Below, one piece after another: positions 34,211-44,753 of a DNA stretch of 64,000 bases. A model generated the notes under the pieces. That model was not told the DNA's origin. It was given only the letters and a program-made list of their open reading frames with translations, and ran no database searches. The stretch comes from Oxytricha trifallax (Eukaryota; Ciliophora; Spirotrichea; Sporadotrichida; Oxytrichidae), in the NCBI GenBank assembly GCA_000711775.1, contig ARYC01000288.1, forward strand, positions 104,501 to 168,500, read 5' to 3'. The position numbers and the translations under genes were made by a program. Each line of letters begins with the position of its first letter. Within the stretch, counting starts at the first letter, position 1.

Positions 34211-35912
34211 TAAATTGATTTTTAAGAAATATTGATGAAAAGATTTGTAAATAAAATTAATTTAATTTATTTTTTTTTATTTAGAGATAAAATAAAAACA
34301 TTGGTTTTTAGAGAATAATTAAAATATTAATTTAAAAATAAATTATTGAAAAATTTCATAAAATAATATAAATCTCAAATTTATTCGATATATTAAAACT
34401 CGAAGTTATTTTAAAGAAAAATGATACATCAATTTAAACAATTTAATGACTATAAATGAGTAAAAGTATTTATTTTATTTTTATTATTTTAATTACAATT
34501 TGATTTTTATAATGGATTTATTACAAGCATATAAGACAGTTTTATTTTATTTAAAATAAATTTAGAGACTAAAATTAAATAAATATAAGTATTTAATTAT
34601 ACAATCCAATTTTATCATTTTATACGTTAAAAATCTATAGTATTCTACACAAATTATATAATTTATAGTTACTATTTATTATTTCCAAACCATTTATTTT
34701 TTAAAAAATTTTAACAATACACTTATCATGATTTTTGCTATAAGTCAATTGTAAAAATACGTATTTCAAATATTTTCATATATAAAATTATTAGTTTAAG
34801 TATAATCATAAATCTAACAATAATCATAAATTATTAGATTTTTCAATAATGTAGCAAAAGTTATAATATATAAGTATTATATATTTTTAGGTTAGTTTCA
34901 TTACAATAAAGTATAAAACTTATATACTTACATATAATATGATTAAGATAAACCTAAATTCTTTGCAATGTTAAATATTAACAAAAAAAGTAATTTTTAT
35001 TTAAAATGATTAATTTACAGATATTTATGTTCGATAAATTTTACCGATCTAAAATCTTGATTGTATTAACTATTAAATAGTTAATGTATAAAATGTTATG
35101 AATTTTAATTTCAAACTAAAGACTATAAGAATTAATTATTATTTATTGATTTTTTAATAATCTCATTGATAAAAGTTATGTAATATAAAGTTATAAGTAA
35201 AATTAATAAAAATATAAATTAATACAAATAATTATAGAATCAGACATTTCATATATAAAGGGCAATATTAGAAAATTTTTCTTGCTTTTGCCCACTTTTA
35301 GACGAATATTGACTTCAGTTATTTTTAATATTTATTATTATACAACAACATTTTCAATGTTTATCTATGATATGTTTAAATATTTATTTCTATAATTTGC
35401 CAATTCAAAATATATTGATAACTAAATTTTAGGGTTTTATAAAATTGAAATTATTTTTATTTCTATATAAAAATAAATCATGAAGTAATATTTCAAAGTA
35501 TAGTTTCATTTAAACTATAAAAAATAACAAAATTTATTAACTATTATAAAATTTTATCTATATTAAATATTCTAAATTTTAACATAAGTTAAGAATTTAA
35601 ATAACTTATAAACAAGTAATATTAAAAATATTTCAATAAGTTATTCCAAAATCATTTTCTTATTAACATAATTTATTCAAATTAATTTTTATACATTATG
35701 TATTAAGATAAAATTATTTAAATTGAGAATTAGTACTAAAAGTATTGAAGTTATAGTTGTGTTATTATTGTAGTATAAATTAAATTTTGATAAATTAATT
35801 GTAATTTATTAATTTTAAGTAGTTATTAATGTTGAGATCACTTTATTTTTCTCTCTAAGGTTGAAATATGAGATAAATAGTAGATCCTTTTCAATTTTCT
35901 ATCAAACAAGCA
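34211..35912. other. AT-rich spacer
   Basis: Uniformly AT-rich with many poly-T and TAAAT runs. No supported gene or inverted-repeat element was found. Confidence 0.5.
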
Positions 35913-35916
35913 CAAT

Positions 35917-36482
35917 CAAAACCCCAAAACCCCCTAATGAAGTTTATTAGTGCTTTGATTTGTTGGGAATCTTTTAGGTTTTGGGGTTATTAATTAAATG
36001 CGAGACTAAAATTAAAAGCTTTCGTGGTCTATTTATGATTAAGAGTATATAAATTTAGTGTTTAAACTGCGATATGGATGTGATATTAATAGTGAATAAG
36101 TCAAACTAGTTCTGAACAATAAGTCTATTGCACTGCTCTTAAAGCGTACTCTATCAACTGTTCGCTTCCCTCCTCCAGCATCTATCTTCAATGACTCTGG
36201 TAGCTTAATATTTGAATAAAGTTTCTTGCTGACTTCATAATTTGTCTGTGATTTTCGCTCCCAGTGAAGCTTGCTGTATTCCTTCATCAAGAAGTTGCCA
36301 GTACCAGATTTTTATAAAATATTAGACTACAAATCTTATTTGATATATAAGGGTGATTCTGCTGCTCTGACAGCCAGCTCTCAATTATCTTGATGACTTG
36401 TTTGCTCTTGTCTTCTGGAAAAATGCTGTACTTTTTTTAAATGAGATTCTTGAATAATTTCTTTTGAGACAACCAAATCACT
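35917..36482. mobile_element. deletion-derivative TBE left end (TBE-B0)
   Basis: It starts with CAAAACCCCAAAACCCC after AAT. The first 230 bp match the left end of the complete TBE at 36483. The sequence then jumps, near TCAACTGTTCGCT, to material matching 37720-38025 in the minus-strand ORF, so most of the transposase gene is deleted. The fragment breaks off where the next TBE begins. The minus-strand ORF at 36039-36290 is a chimera of these parts. Confidence 0.75.
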
Positions 36483-36563
36483 CAAAACCCCAAAACCCCT
36501 TAATGAGGTTTATAAGTGCTTTGATTTGTAGGGAATTTGTTAGGGGTTGGGGTTATTAATTAA

Positions 36564-37628
36564 ATGCGAGACTAAAATTACAAGCTTTTGGGGTCTATTT
36601 ATGATGAAGAGTATATAGATTTAGTGTTTAAACTGCGTTATGGATGTGATATATACAGTGAATAACTCAAACCAGTACTGAACTATAAGTCTATTGCAAT
36701 GCTCTAAAAGCGTAGTCCCTCAACTGTTCGCTCTCACTGCTTGAAAGCTGTACAATTAGAGCAATAATAGCTGAATTCTTAGCCTAATAGGAAGTCAAAG
36801 TTTCTATAGAAGCATATTGACTATCTTATTAATGAAAAAACTTTGAAGTATTGGGCTCACTTCTCTCTCGACTAACGAGCTATTATGTTTCACCGCCAGT
36901 TCCCTGAGTTGAAGATCTCTGCATAATCTGTTGCAAACATTTATAAACGAAACGGTATCTCTTATAAAGGTGTAAATCGTATCAAGAGAGTAATTGATTT
37001 CACTCTGCCATTTTACAACAACAACTTAAATTATATTTTTAATTAAATGCAGAGAGCCTAATAGAATAATATTAAGTTTATTCATGCTGACGAGGCTGTG
37101 TTTACCTTCAACACTTTCATCTAGAAGTCTTGGTATAAGAGGCATAGTAATATAGAAGTATATGACTAGAAAGTCAAGGTATAAACAATGGCAATTCTTG
37201 GAGGTATTAGCGAGGATGCTGGTTTAGAAACTTATGTTATTCATCCTCGCTCTATTAAGACAGAGCAGTATATTAAGTTCTTAGAGCAGCTGAGAGAGAA
37301 GTACCCTGAATAAGAGATTATACTGTTTGTTGATAATCTTTCAGTTCATAAGACAAAAGATACAAGGAAGAGTTATGAACAACTTAGAATAACGCCAGTG
37401 TTCAACGTACCTTACAGTCCATAGTTTAATGGAATTGAATTCTACTGGGGTATACTTAAAGGTCATTATAAGAAACTGCTGCTATACCTCCTGATGCATG
37501 ACCTACCTATTGATAGAGTCGATTTTATAAAAAGTTCAGCTAAGAGAGTTGATAATTAGTTGGCATAAAAGTGTGCTAAAGAAGGGAGAGTGAATGTATA
37601 TAAATAAGTTTTAGAGTTAAGTTAATGA
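36564..37628 (+). CDS. TBE transposase, intact 354-aa DDE protein
   Basis: One uninterrupted frame runs from ATG 36564 (MRDQNYKLLGSIYDEEY) to TGA 37626-37628. Catalytic regions typical of the IS630/Tc1-mariner DDE fold are visible: HADEAVF (about residue 173), LFVDNLSVHKT (about 252) and SPQFNGIEFYWG (about 290), spacing the last Asp and Glu about 34 residues apart. An N-terminal helix-turn-helix-like region (AMLQKRSPSTVRSH) precedes them. The start is supported by its conservation in TBE-A and TBE-C. In Oxytricha, TBE transposases are reported to act in developmental DNA elimination. This copy has no stop or frame slip. Confidence 0.9.
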
Positions 37629-37637
37629 ATAATTAAG

Positions 37638-38425
37638 TCACATTTAAAACTCTTTCGTGAGAGCTGGCTTCTCTTTCTTTTCTTCTACTTCTTGCTTCCC
37701 TCCTCCAAGGTTTCTTCTCTTGCTGCCAGCTCCAGCATCTATGTTCATTGACTCTGGCGGCTAAATATTTGAATAAAGTCTCTTGCTAACTTCATACTTC
37801 GTCTGCGACTTTCGCTCTCTGTGAAGCTTGCTCTATTCCTTCATCAAGAAGATGCCAGTACCAGATTTTTCTAAAGAGTTAAGCTAAAAATCTTACTTGA
37901 AATATAAGGGTGCTTCTGCAGCTCTGATAGCCAGCTCTCACTTATCTTGATCCCTTGTTTGTCCTTATCTTCTGAAGAGATGCTGTACCTTTTCTTATGA
38001 GATTCTTGAATAATTTCTTTCAAGTAATCACCTTTAATTGTTGCAAGTATGCCAAAGAAATAGTTTCTTTCAGGTAGTTTATTTGACAACTGCTTCTTAG
38101 TAGGCAGGTACTGCGAAACCTCTGGGTCATTCATAGCATCATCGTATAAGTTAGTCACTGAGATTTCTGGATAGTTTGGAATCTCTGCAAACTTTACATC
38201 TTAAGTTTTCAATGCTTTCTTCTCTTCGCAGAGTATCGCTCTTAGAAATGATATTTTAGTACCTTCCATCGTTGGCAAGAACAAACCAACTACATAATAA
38301 AGATTAGCAACTATGAGTTTATTACCTTGCTGCACCAGGTAGCGATGCAAATCCTCCTTGCTTCTAAATCTTTGAATCAATTCTTGTGCTTGCACTCTTT
38401 TCATTGCATCATTCATTGACTCCAT
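37638..38425 (-). CDS. TBE minus-strand ORF (22-kDa type) with a tiny intron
   Basis: ATG at 38423-38425 opens MESMNDAMKRVQAQELIQR. The frame is open to about 37897, then shifts. Removing 26 nt with GT..AG ends (37871-37896) restores one frame to TGA 37638-37640, for 253 residues in all. The C-terminal part has FLMKEQSKLHRERKSQTKYE and a basic, Gly/Lys-rich end. The same boundary is seen as a frame shift in the TBE-B0 copy. No known domain is recognised. It faces the transposase tail-to-tail with about 10 bp between stops. Confidence 0.7.
37871..37896 (-). other. predicted 26-nt intron
   Basis: On the minus strand the sequence begins GTAAG and ends TTTAG. Its removal brings the two halves of the ORF into one frame, and the spliced length is exactly 254 codons including the stop. 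TBE-C has a matching GTAAG but a mutated acceptor (TTTG). The TBE-B0 fragment has a changed donor (ATAAG). Confidence 0.6.
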
Positions 38426-38982
38426 CTTGTTTACAGATCGAAGAAATGATATTCAAATTTAAGTTTATTGATTTCAATTATATACCTCTGTAAAACTTAC
38501 TATTAAATATGGGCATCCTATAGGAGGTCAACCTCTAAGAAGGATATGGAGAAGGTTTTGAGAACTGGTTTCAAACTTGAGAGATTGATATCAATTTCTA
38601 CTGTTATAGTTCCATATTTTTTTAATTTAAATTGGTACGTACTTAATTAGGATCAGCTCATAAAATGCTAATATTTAATTAGGAGCTTCAATTAATGCTG
38701 TTACTTAATTCTAATTTTAATAACAAAATCATGAAATACCTCATAAAATAGTACGCACTAAACTAGGTGCACCTCCTAAATCGGTACGTACTATAATCAA
38801 CTTATCTTTAAGAGTAAAAATGGTTACCTACTCACCTATAAATATAGCTGGATCGTCTCTTAGCACTCAGCTTTCTTCTCTAATACTTCTTAAACTTCCC
38901 CTGAAACTTTTAGGCTTGCAAAGCACTCATATGAGCTCTCAGTTAAAGAGGCAGTTTTATAATTTTAAATTCAAATTTAAAT

Positions 38983-39618
38983 ATGAGCGCTAACATTTTA
39001 AGAAAAACAACAGCACTTCCATCAAACTAAATGAGACTTACCTTTGGCAGCAATAAAAAGTGTGATAGCTGTGAGATGAACTCTCATAAAGAACTACCAG
39101 AGCTATCACTTGAGGTCTCTGTTATTAAAATAGAAATTAATAATAGAAAATAAATGGCAAACAAGTGTGTGGGAGACAGAGAGGAGGAGAAAGGTATTAA
39201 TGAAATGCCTATACAAACTGAAGAAGTAGAAGTATACTTTTGTGAGAAGTGTGAGAGAGACTTCGCTCTTAAATCTAGCTGGTATAGGCATATGAAAGAG
39301 CATAGAGAAGCCAAGCCCACTGTATACTTAAAGCATGATAAAATAGATGGAAAGTATGATTGCTTTGAGTGCCATAAGCAATACTCTCATACAAGAGACT
39401 TGAAGAAGCATCTATTAAAAGCTCACAAGAAATATATAGAAGTTGAGCTGAAGCTTCTCAACAAAAGAAAAGCTAGGGAATCTTCGAAAATGGTAGAGCT
39501 CGAACAAGCTAGTGAATCAGAATATGTGAGGAAATCACGCAACCTGCTAGCATCTGAAATAACAAAAATAGTTATCAAAATTTAATATAAAAAGATTCCT
39601 GTTCTTGCTTAAAATTGA
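38983..39618 (+). CDS. TBE zinc-finger part of the 57-kDa-type ORF
   Basis: The frame runs from ATG 38983 (MSANILRKTTALPSN) to TGA 39616-39618. It contains two C2H2 fingers: FCEKCERDF..RHMKEH (about residues 85-107) and YDCFECHKQY..KKHLLKAH (about 124-147), plus an early CDSC pair. In the other TBEs this region is continuous with the kinase part. Here a TGA ends it, so this copy is probably a truncated product. DNA binding is inferred from the fingers. Confidence 0.7.
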
Positions 39619-39985
39619 CCTAGGCACTTCACTTTAAAGCTACCTTATAATAGAAGACTCCTTTGATAATAAGAGAGTTACCAATGATCATCAATCACAT
39701 CCAAGGTCTATGCTTTAACTATCTCTTAAGTGATGATGAATATTAGATGGAGTTTACAAATGAATATCAAGTACTCACTCAAGCAAAGTTTAAAGAGGTA
39801 GTTACTTAATCAAGCTAGATGCCGTTCTCCTTGCCAAAGACCATTTAGCTTTCAGACTCCCACTATTTGAAATGACCCTCAGAGATTTTATTACTGATCA
39901 AAGGAATCATAAGTAGCTTGCTTTGATAGCAACTTAAACCTTACAAGGTATAAAAGAGCTACATAAGTTAGGCTTTGTTCATAGA
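39619..39985 (+). pseudogene. broken linker of TBE-B 57-kDa-type ORF
   Basis: Between the finger and kinase parts the homologous sequence is present but scattered over frames: IDLGTSLQSYLII, then NHIQGLCFNYLLSDDEYQ, then SYLIKLDAVLLAKD. At least two frame slips and TGA codons separate them when compared with TBE-C. Confidence 0.6.
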
Positions 39986-40417
39986 GATTTGAAACATGAG
40001 AATATTATGATAAACTTCTCACCTGTAAGAGTGACAATTATTGACTTCAACAGAGCATTAAGGGTAGAAGTATCAAGGCTAGGAAGTGTTATGGGAACTC
40101 CAGGCTATTATCCTGAAAGAGAAGACTGGAGAGATGGAGACTATCAATGGGATGTGTGGGCTTTAGCAGCAATAATAATAGAGTGCGATATGCCTAGCAA
40201 TGAATACTACTCTACAAGGCGGGAAATGGATGCAAGACAAAGAATAAAGCTATTTATTGACAAAACGAGAGTGTCGCAATCAATGAAGCAAATAGCAGAG
40301 TCAATAATAGTAAAACCAAACTCAAGATCGGACATATCAATAGAGCAGATAAAGTTGTGGTTAAGTAAGAAAAACTTCAGACTTCTCTCACTTGATCCAA
40401 AAGTTAATTTTGAGTGA
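39815..40417 (+). pseudogene. TBE kinase-like domain
   Basis: The frame contains LFEMTLRDFI, FVHRDLKHENIM (catalytic loop, about 39977-40010), TIIDFNRALR (DFN in place of DFG, about 40035-40065), GTPGYYPERE and WDVWALAAIIIECDM, ending at TGA 40415-40417. This is the C-terminal lobe of a protein kinase fold. The N-lobe is damaged by frame slips. The DFN variant is shared with TBE-A and TBE-C, so it is ancestral to these elements. Confidence 0.65.
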
Positions 40418-40616
40418 TTAAATTAAATTCATTTACTATATATTTCACATTAAAATCTATTAATAACCCCAATCCCTACCAAATTCCTTATATACACATT
40501 AAAGCACTTATAATTCTCATAAGGGGCTTTGGGTTTTTGAATGTTGTTTTTCTCTCAAGAAGGTTAGCTGCTATAAATTTAATGATTTATTACAAATTAT
40601 TATAATTAAATTTACC

Positions 40617-40812
40617 ATTTTCAAATGTATTTATGAAATACTGCGGCTACTGCTCTAGATTGTGAGGTGGTTACCACTGATTCATATTCTTTTGTTCCTC
40701 TTTCTATAATCTGAACATCTAAATTTGAATAGGATGCGAGAAGCGGCATGATGGGAAGTTAGGGCAATTGCCATCTTGTCTGCAAAGTCCTCTAGGTTTA
40801 TGCTACTTCATT
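40617..40812 (-). CDS. candidate gene segment
   Basis: A GC-richer island just right of TBE-B has a minus-strand frame with SYSNLDVQIIERGTKEYESV and TSQSRAVAAVF, without TGA over about 63 codons. AT-rich DNA bounds it. The protein is not recognised. It may be an isolated MDS. Confidence 0.4.
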
Positions 40813-42895
40813 TAAAATATAATAATCTTTATTCAATATATATATTTATAAATTAATATATATATATACTTTTGAGGATTTTGCTGTATATTTGGGTTAG
40901 AAGTTTCCATTGAGATTTCCACTAAAAATATATTTTTAAATAAATCGAATAAGTATATAGAAAATTAAATTCCACGAGTATTCTTTTAAGGTAATTTCAA
41001 TAAATATATTAAAATATATATATATTAATCAAATTAAATATATCAATTATTAGATAGATCAACAAAAAGATATTATTAATTATGTAACAGAAATTGCATT
41101 TTAGAAAATTAAGATTACTATTCAATATTATTCTCTCTATCTTCAATAAAATAACCTTTAAAATATTTAGATTTTTTAAAGAATTATTATTTTTGATATT
41201 TTCATTTATTCATTTTTATTTTATGAGTCTTTAACTTTAATACAAATCATTACCCTAACTATAAGCACAAGAGTTAAACATTTATTTTTAATTTATTAAT
41301 ATTAATTGAGTTAACTAATGAAATTACTAATTTATAATATTTATATTTTGGTTATATATGTATATTTTGACAATTTTTAAAGTATTATTGATATTTTACT
41401 GTAAAATTAATTTAAATATTTTTTTATTAGAAAGCCTATTATAAGTTTAGTATAATTTAATTTAATTAATTCTACCCAAAAATTACAAATACTCTATTGT
41501 TTTTACAGCAAAAAACTTCGCCCATACATAAGCTGTAGATACAGTTCCTTTTAATTATATTAAAAACACGCTAATTTACTGGCAGTCCATGACAAATATC
41601 AGTCTACATTACCTGATAAGACCTATAAAATTAGAGACAATACTAAGCATTTAAACTAATAACGTACCATATGTTTATTTGTTTATGTGTTTATTTGTTT
41701 ATTTGTTCATTTGTTTTATATAATATATAAATATGATAAAACTTTTTAATATTAAAATAATTATAATATTAAAAATAAACAGTTGACAGTTGAACAATAG
41801 GTTCTAATTATGTTTATTCGTTTAGTACTTTGATCTATAAGCCTCTCTATTATATAGCTGTTACTTTATTGATAATTTGTATTTTAATTATTTTATCTAA
41901 TTTTCCAAACTCAAATCTCTAATTGCAATAATATCCCTCAACATTAGTTTGTAATTAAAACGAAATAATTTGGAAATAAATCTAACAATATTTCGAAAAA
42001 TCGAATATCTTAATATGATCATATTAAGGATGAAATAAATAATATAAAATGTTTTTTCATAAAAATTTGTTATCAACTAAAGTATAAATTTCAATTTATA
42101 AGTATAAATTTCAATTTATCAGTCAATATTTTACACTCCAAATCGTGGATCAATTGTGCTAAAGCTTTCAAAAAATATTTGACTATGAAATTGGCGTATG
42201 CTAAAATAATTATTAAATTAGCTATTATCTATTTTATTTTTTAATTTAATAGTAATTTTTCATTAAAATAACCTAAATTTGAGGTATCAATTAACTCATT
42301 ATAATTTTTTATTTTGTAATCATTTATAGTGAATAATTTATAATATTAAAAATAAATATTAAATAACTATGGATTTAGATTCAATTTAAATAAAAATAAT
42401 TCTCTTTTTTTTCTTTATAGTGATAAATTTTATGAAAAATGTAATAATTTTATTGATTTAGTTTAAATGATGAAATTTTATTTAAATTAAAATTCCTTTA
42501 ATACAGTAAAATTATATTAAAGATAATTTAATTAATGCAGCATTTTTTTTCCAAATTAAAATTTAATTTCATAACTTTAAATATCATGTCAAATTTCTTA
42601 ATGTTAAACGTATTATTCGAGAATATTTGAAAAAACTTGACCTCATTTCTATTCTTGGGCAGGAGTCTTTACAATTTATAATTTAATTTTAAATTATAAT
42701 GTATTTAAGATAACTAGACTTGTTCAACAGGTTATTTATTGAAACACTTAATTATACAGTAAAAACTTGAAATAAATTTGTAATCAATAAACCCAATTAG
42801 TTTGTAACAACTGTGAGATTAGAGTTTAAAGCGAATCATGAACATTTATTAACATTCTTTTGTTGGCAAAAGACCCTTAAAAGCATAGGGAGTTA
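40813..42895. other. AT-rich region with one small coding-like island
   Basis: Mostly AT-rich. At about 41510-41650 a higher-complexity island reads QTDICHGLP then, after a possible 32-nt GT..AG intron, ELYLQLMYGRSF on the minus strand. The evidence is weak. No repeats of note apart from TTTATTTG runs near 41690. Confidence 0.3.
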
Positions 42896-42899
42896 TGCT

Positions 42900-43118
42900 T
42901 CACTCGGCAAAGTCTTAAAAGTATTAATGTGGGTCAGTGTCATTCTTACCTAACTTATCAGCTTTGGATTTGTTCTACTTGCATTTTAAATTATATGTTT
43001 CCTAATAATTTCTATTATTTTTATTTATTATAAATATAAATTATATCAATTTCAGATCAGAGCGTCAAGGAATGAAATGACATAATTTGGCTTATCGTGG
43101 TCCCAAAAGTATTTTAAA
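42900..43118 (-). CDS. candidate 3' end of a gene, two segments
   Basis: The minus strand reads KYFWDHDKPNYVISFLDALI (about 43053-43118) and, after an AT-rich gap, KQNKSKADKLGKNDTDPHQY ending QDFAE and TGA at 42900-42902. Both are compositionally distinct from the flanks. The join was not resolved. No family was recognised. Confidence 0.4.
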
Positions 43119-43612
43119 ATATAATAATTAATCATATTTGCAGTTTTTATTTCTTGGTAAAAAATTACTGAATAAATCTAGTTATATTTAACAGATTCAT
43201 TTGTATAAACCTGTTATGGATAAGCTTTTCAAATAAATTTAATGAGAAAAATGAAAATAAAGCATTTTTAATTTTAGAAACTAACATTGGTAAATTGAGA
43301 TTTCTAACTGCAATTATAATTATAAGAATTACATAAAATTATATTTCCCTGGATACATACTTATTACTTCACTTATAATTTTATGATTTTATTTCATTTT
43401 AAATGGAGTTTTAAATAATTCATTATTAGGGCACTTTATAATAAAATCATATTTCTAGTAAAATTCTTGGTAAAAATTTGTTATTTTTACTTATTTATTA
43501 ATGAATTCAAACTTAAGAAATTAAATTAATACCAAATATCTTACCTGAAATATTGGCATTTAAATTATATATAACTTATAATATAAATCAATTTAATCTG
43601 CATTATTAATTT

Positions 43613-44059
43613 GGGGGGAGTTTCCCGTCAAGTAAATTTTTTATATTTAAATTTTACTAATTATATATAAAATATAATAATTAATAGGTTTTTTACTCAT
43701 TAAATGGCTAAAGGATAAGTTACAAATTTTTTAGAGTTAAATAACTAAATTGCAATTCTAATATCATAACTTGAGATATAAAACAAAATTTTAATAATAA
43801 TTTTTATTAAAAGTTTTGAAAAACTGATGGAAAATAAGATGATATATTAATAAAATATTATTCAACATAAGGTAGCTCATATAATACTTCATGAGTGGTA
43901 GATTAAATTCTTGATTCACAAATATTTGAATATCATTAAAGGTGTTTATAGTTGTAAAAAAAGAAAAAAAAATTAAAGAAAAACAAAAATCCTTTTGACA
44001 GGAAATTTACCTAAAAAACTTTTTTTATCATAAACCTTGACAGGAAACTTCCCCCCCCC
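43613..44059. mobile_element. G-run MITE, family F, copy 3
   Basis: It begins GGGGGGAGTTTCCCGTCAAG and ends TTGACAGGAAACTTCC plus a run of C. ATTAATTT is duplicated exactly (43605-43612 and 44060-44067). As in copy 1, the right end carries the motif twice with TTTTTATCATAAACC between. Its iteron word (TTGACAGGAAA) differs from TGCAGGAAA in copies 1 and 2. Confidence 0.8.
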
Positions 44060-44753
44060 ATTAATTTATATTTAAAGTACATCTCAGAACACATCCCTAT
44101 AGTTTTAACTAACTGGTATATTAGCGGATTAGCATGAAAATCAAAAATATAACTTAAAATATGACAAATATTTTATATTCTAAAATTGTAGAAGAAAATA
44201 AAATTAGATAAATCTACCCTTTATTACAGTTTAATAACAAAAGATCTCTATATTGAAAATTTATCAATCATTTAATATAACTTACTAGTGGAAAAATGTT
44301 AAAAAATACAGTATAATTTATGGATTAAAGTAACAGAATTTTATAGAAAATCTCAATTAAAAAATTAGAATAACTTAATAATTCTTAAATATTCATTACT
44401 TGCATTTTGTAAAATAAATTTATCTATATTTCATAAATAATTTAGATTTTTAAAATCTTTTAAGTCAATTTATATTCAAATTAATTAAATTTACAAACTT
44501 ATTAACTTTTTATAAATTTAACTTTCATTATTTATATAATAAGAGTCCTATTTGTAAATTTAATATAAAAAATCAATTATCAACTATATATTTGACTTAT
44601 ATTACAGAGATTAAGAAATAAATATAGTAAATTGATTTCCTAAATAATTATTATAGGAATATCCTTAAAAAACATGGATTTGGAATTTAAAGCAACTTTA
44701 AATAAATGTTTTACTCCACATAAATTTCATTGATAAAAATAGAAATATACAAA

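Larger units (their letters stand above)
36483..40539. mobile_element. telomere-bearing element TBE-B (mostly complete)
   Basis: The left terminus is CAAAACCCCAAAACCCC at 36483-36499, preceded by ACT. The right terminus GGGGCTTTGGGTTTTTG at 40523-40539 is followed by AAT. AAT also precedes the outer left end at 35917, so the right end appears to belong to the outer element. The gene order is transposase (plus), 22-kDa ORF (minus), zinc-finger/kinase ORF (plus). Confidence 0.85.

Noticed and set aside
35917-35934. C4A4 repeats as a chromosome end or telomere-addition site
   Set aside because: They occur in inverted pairs about 4 kb apart at transposon ends with ANT duplications, as in TBEs. 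None lies at a sequence end.
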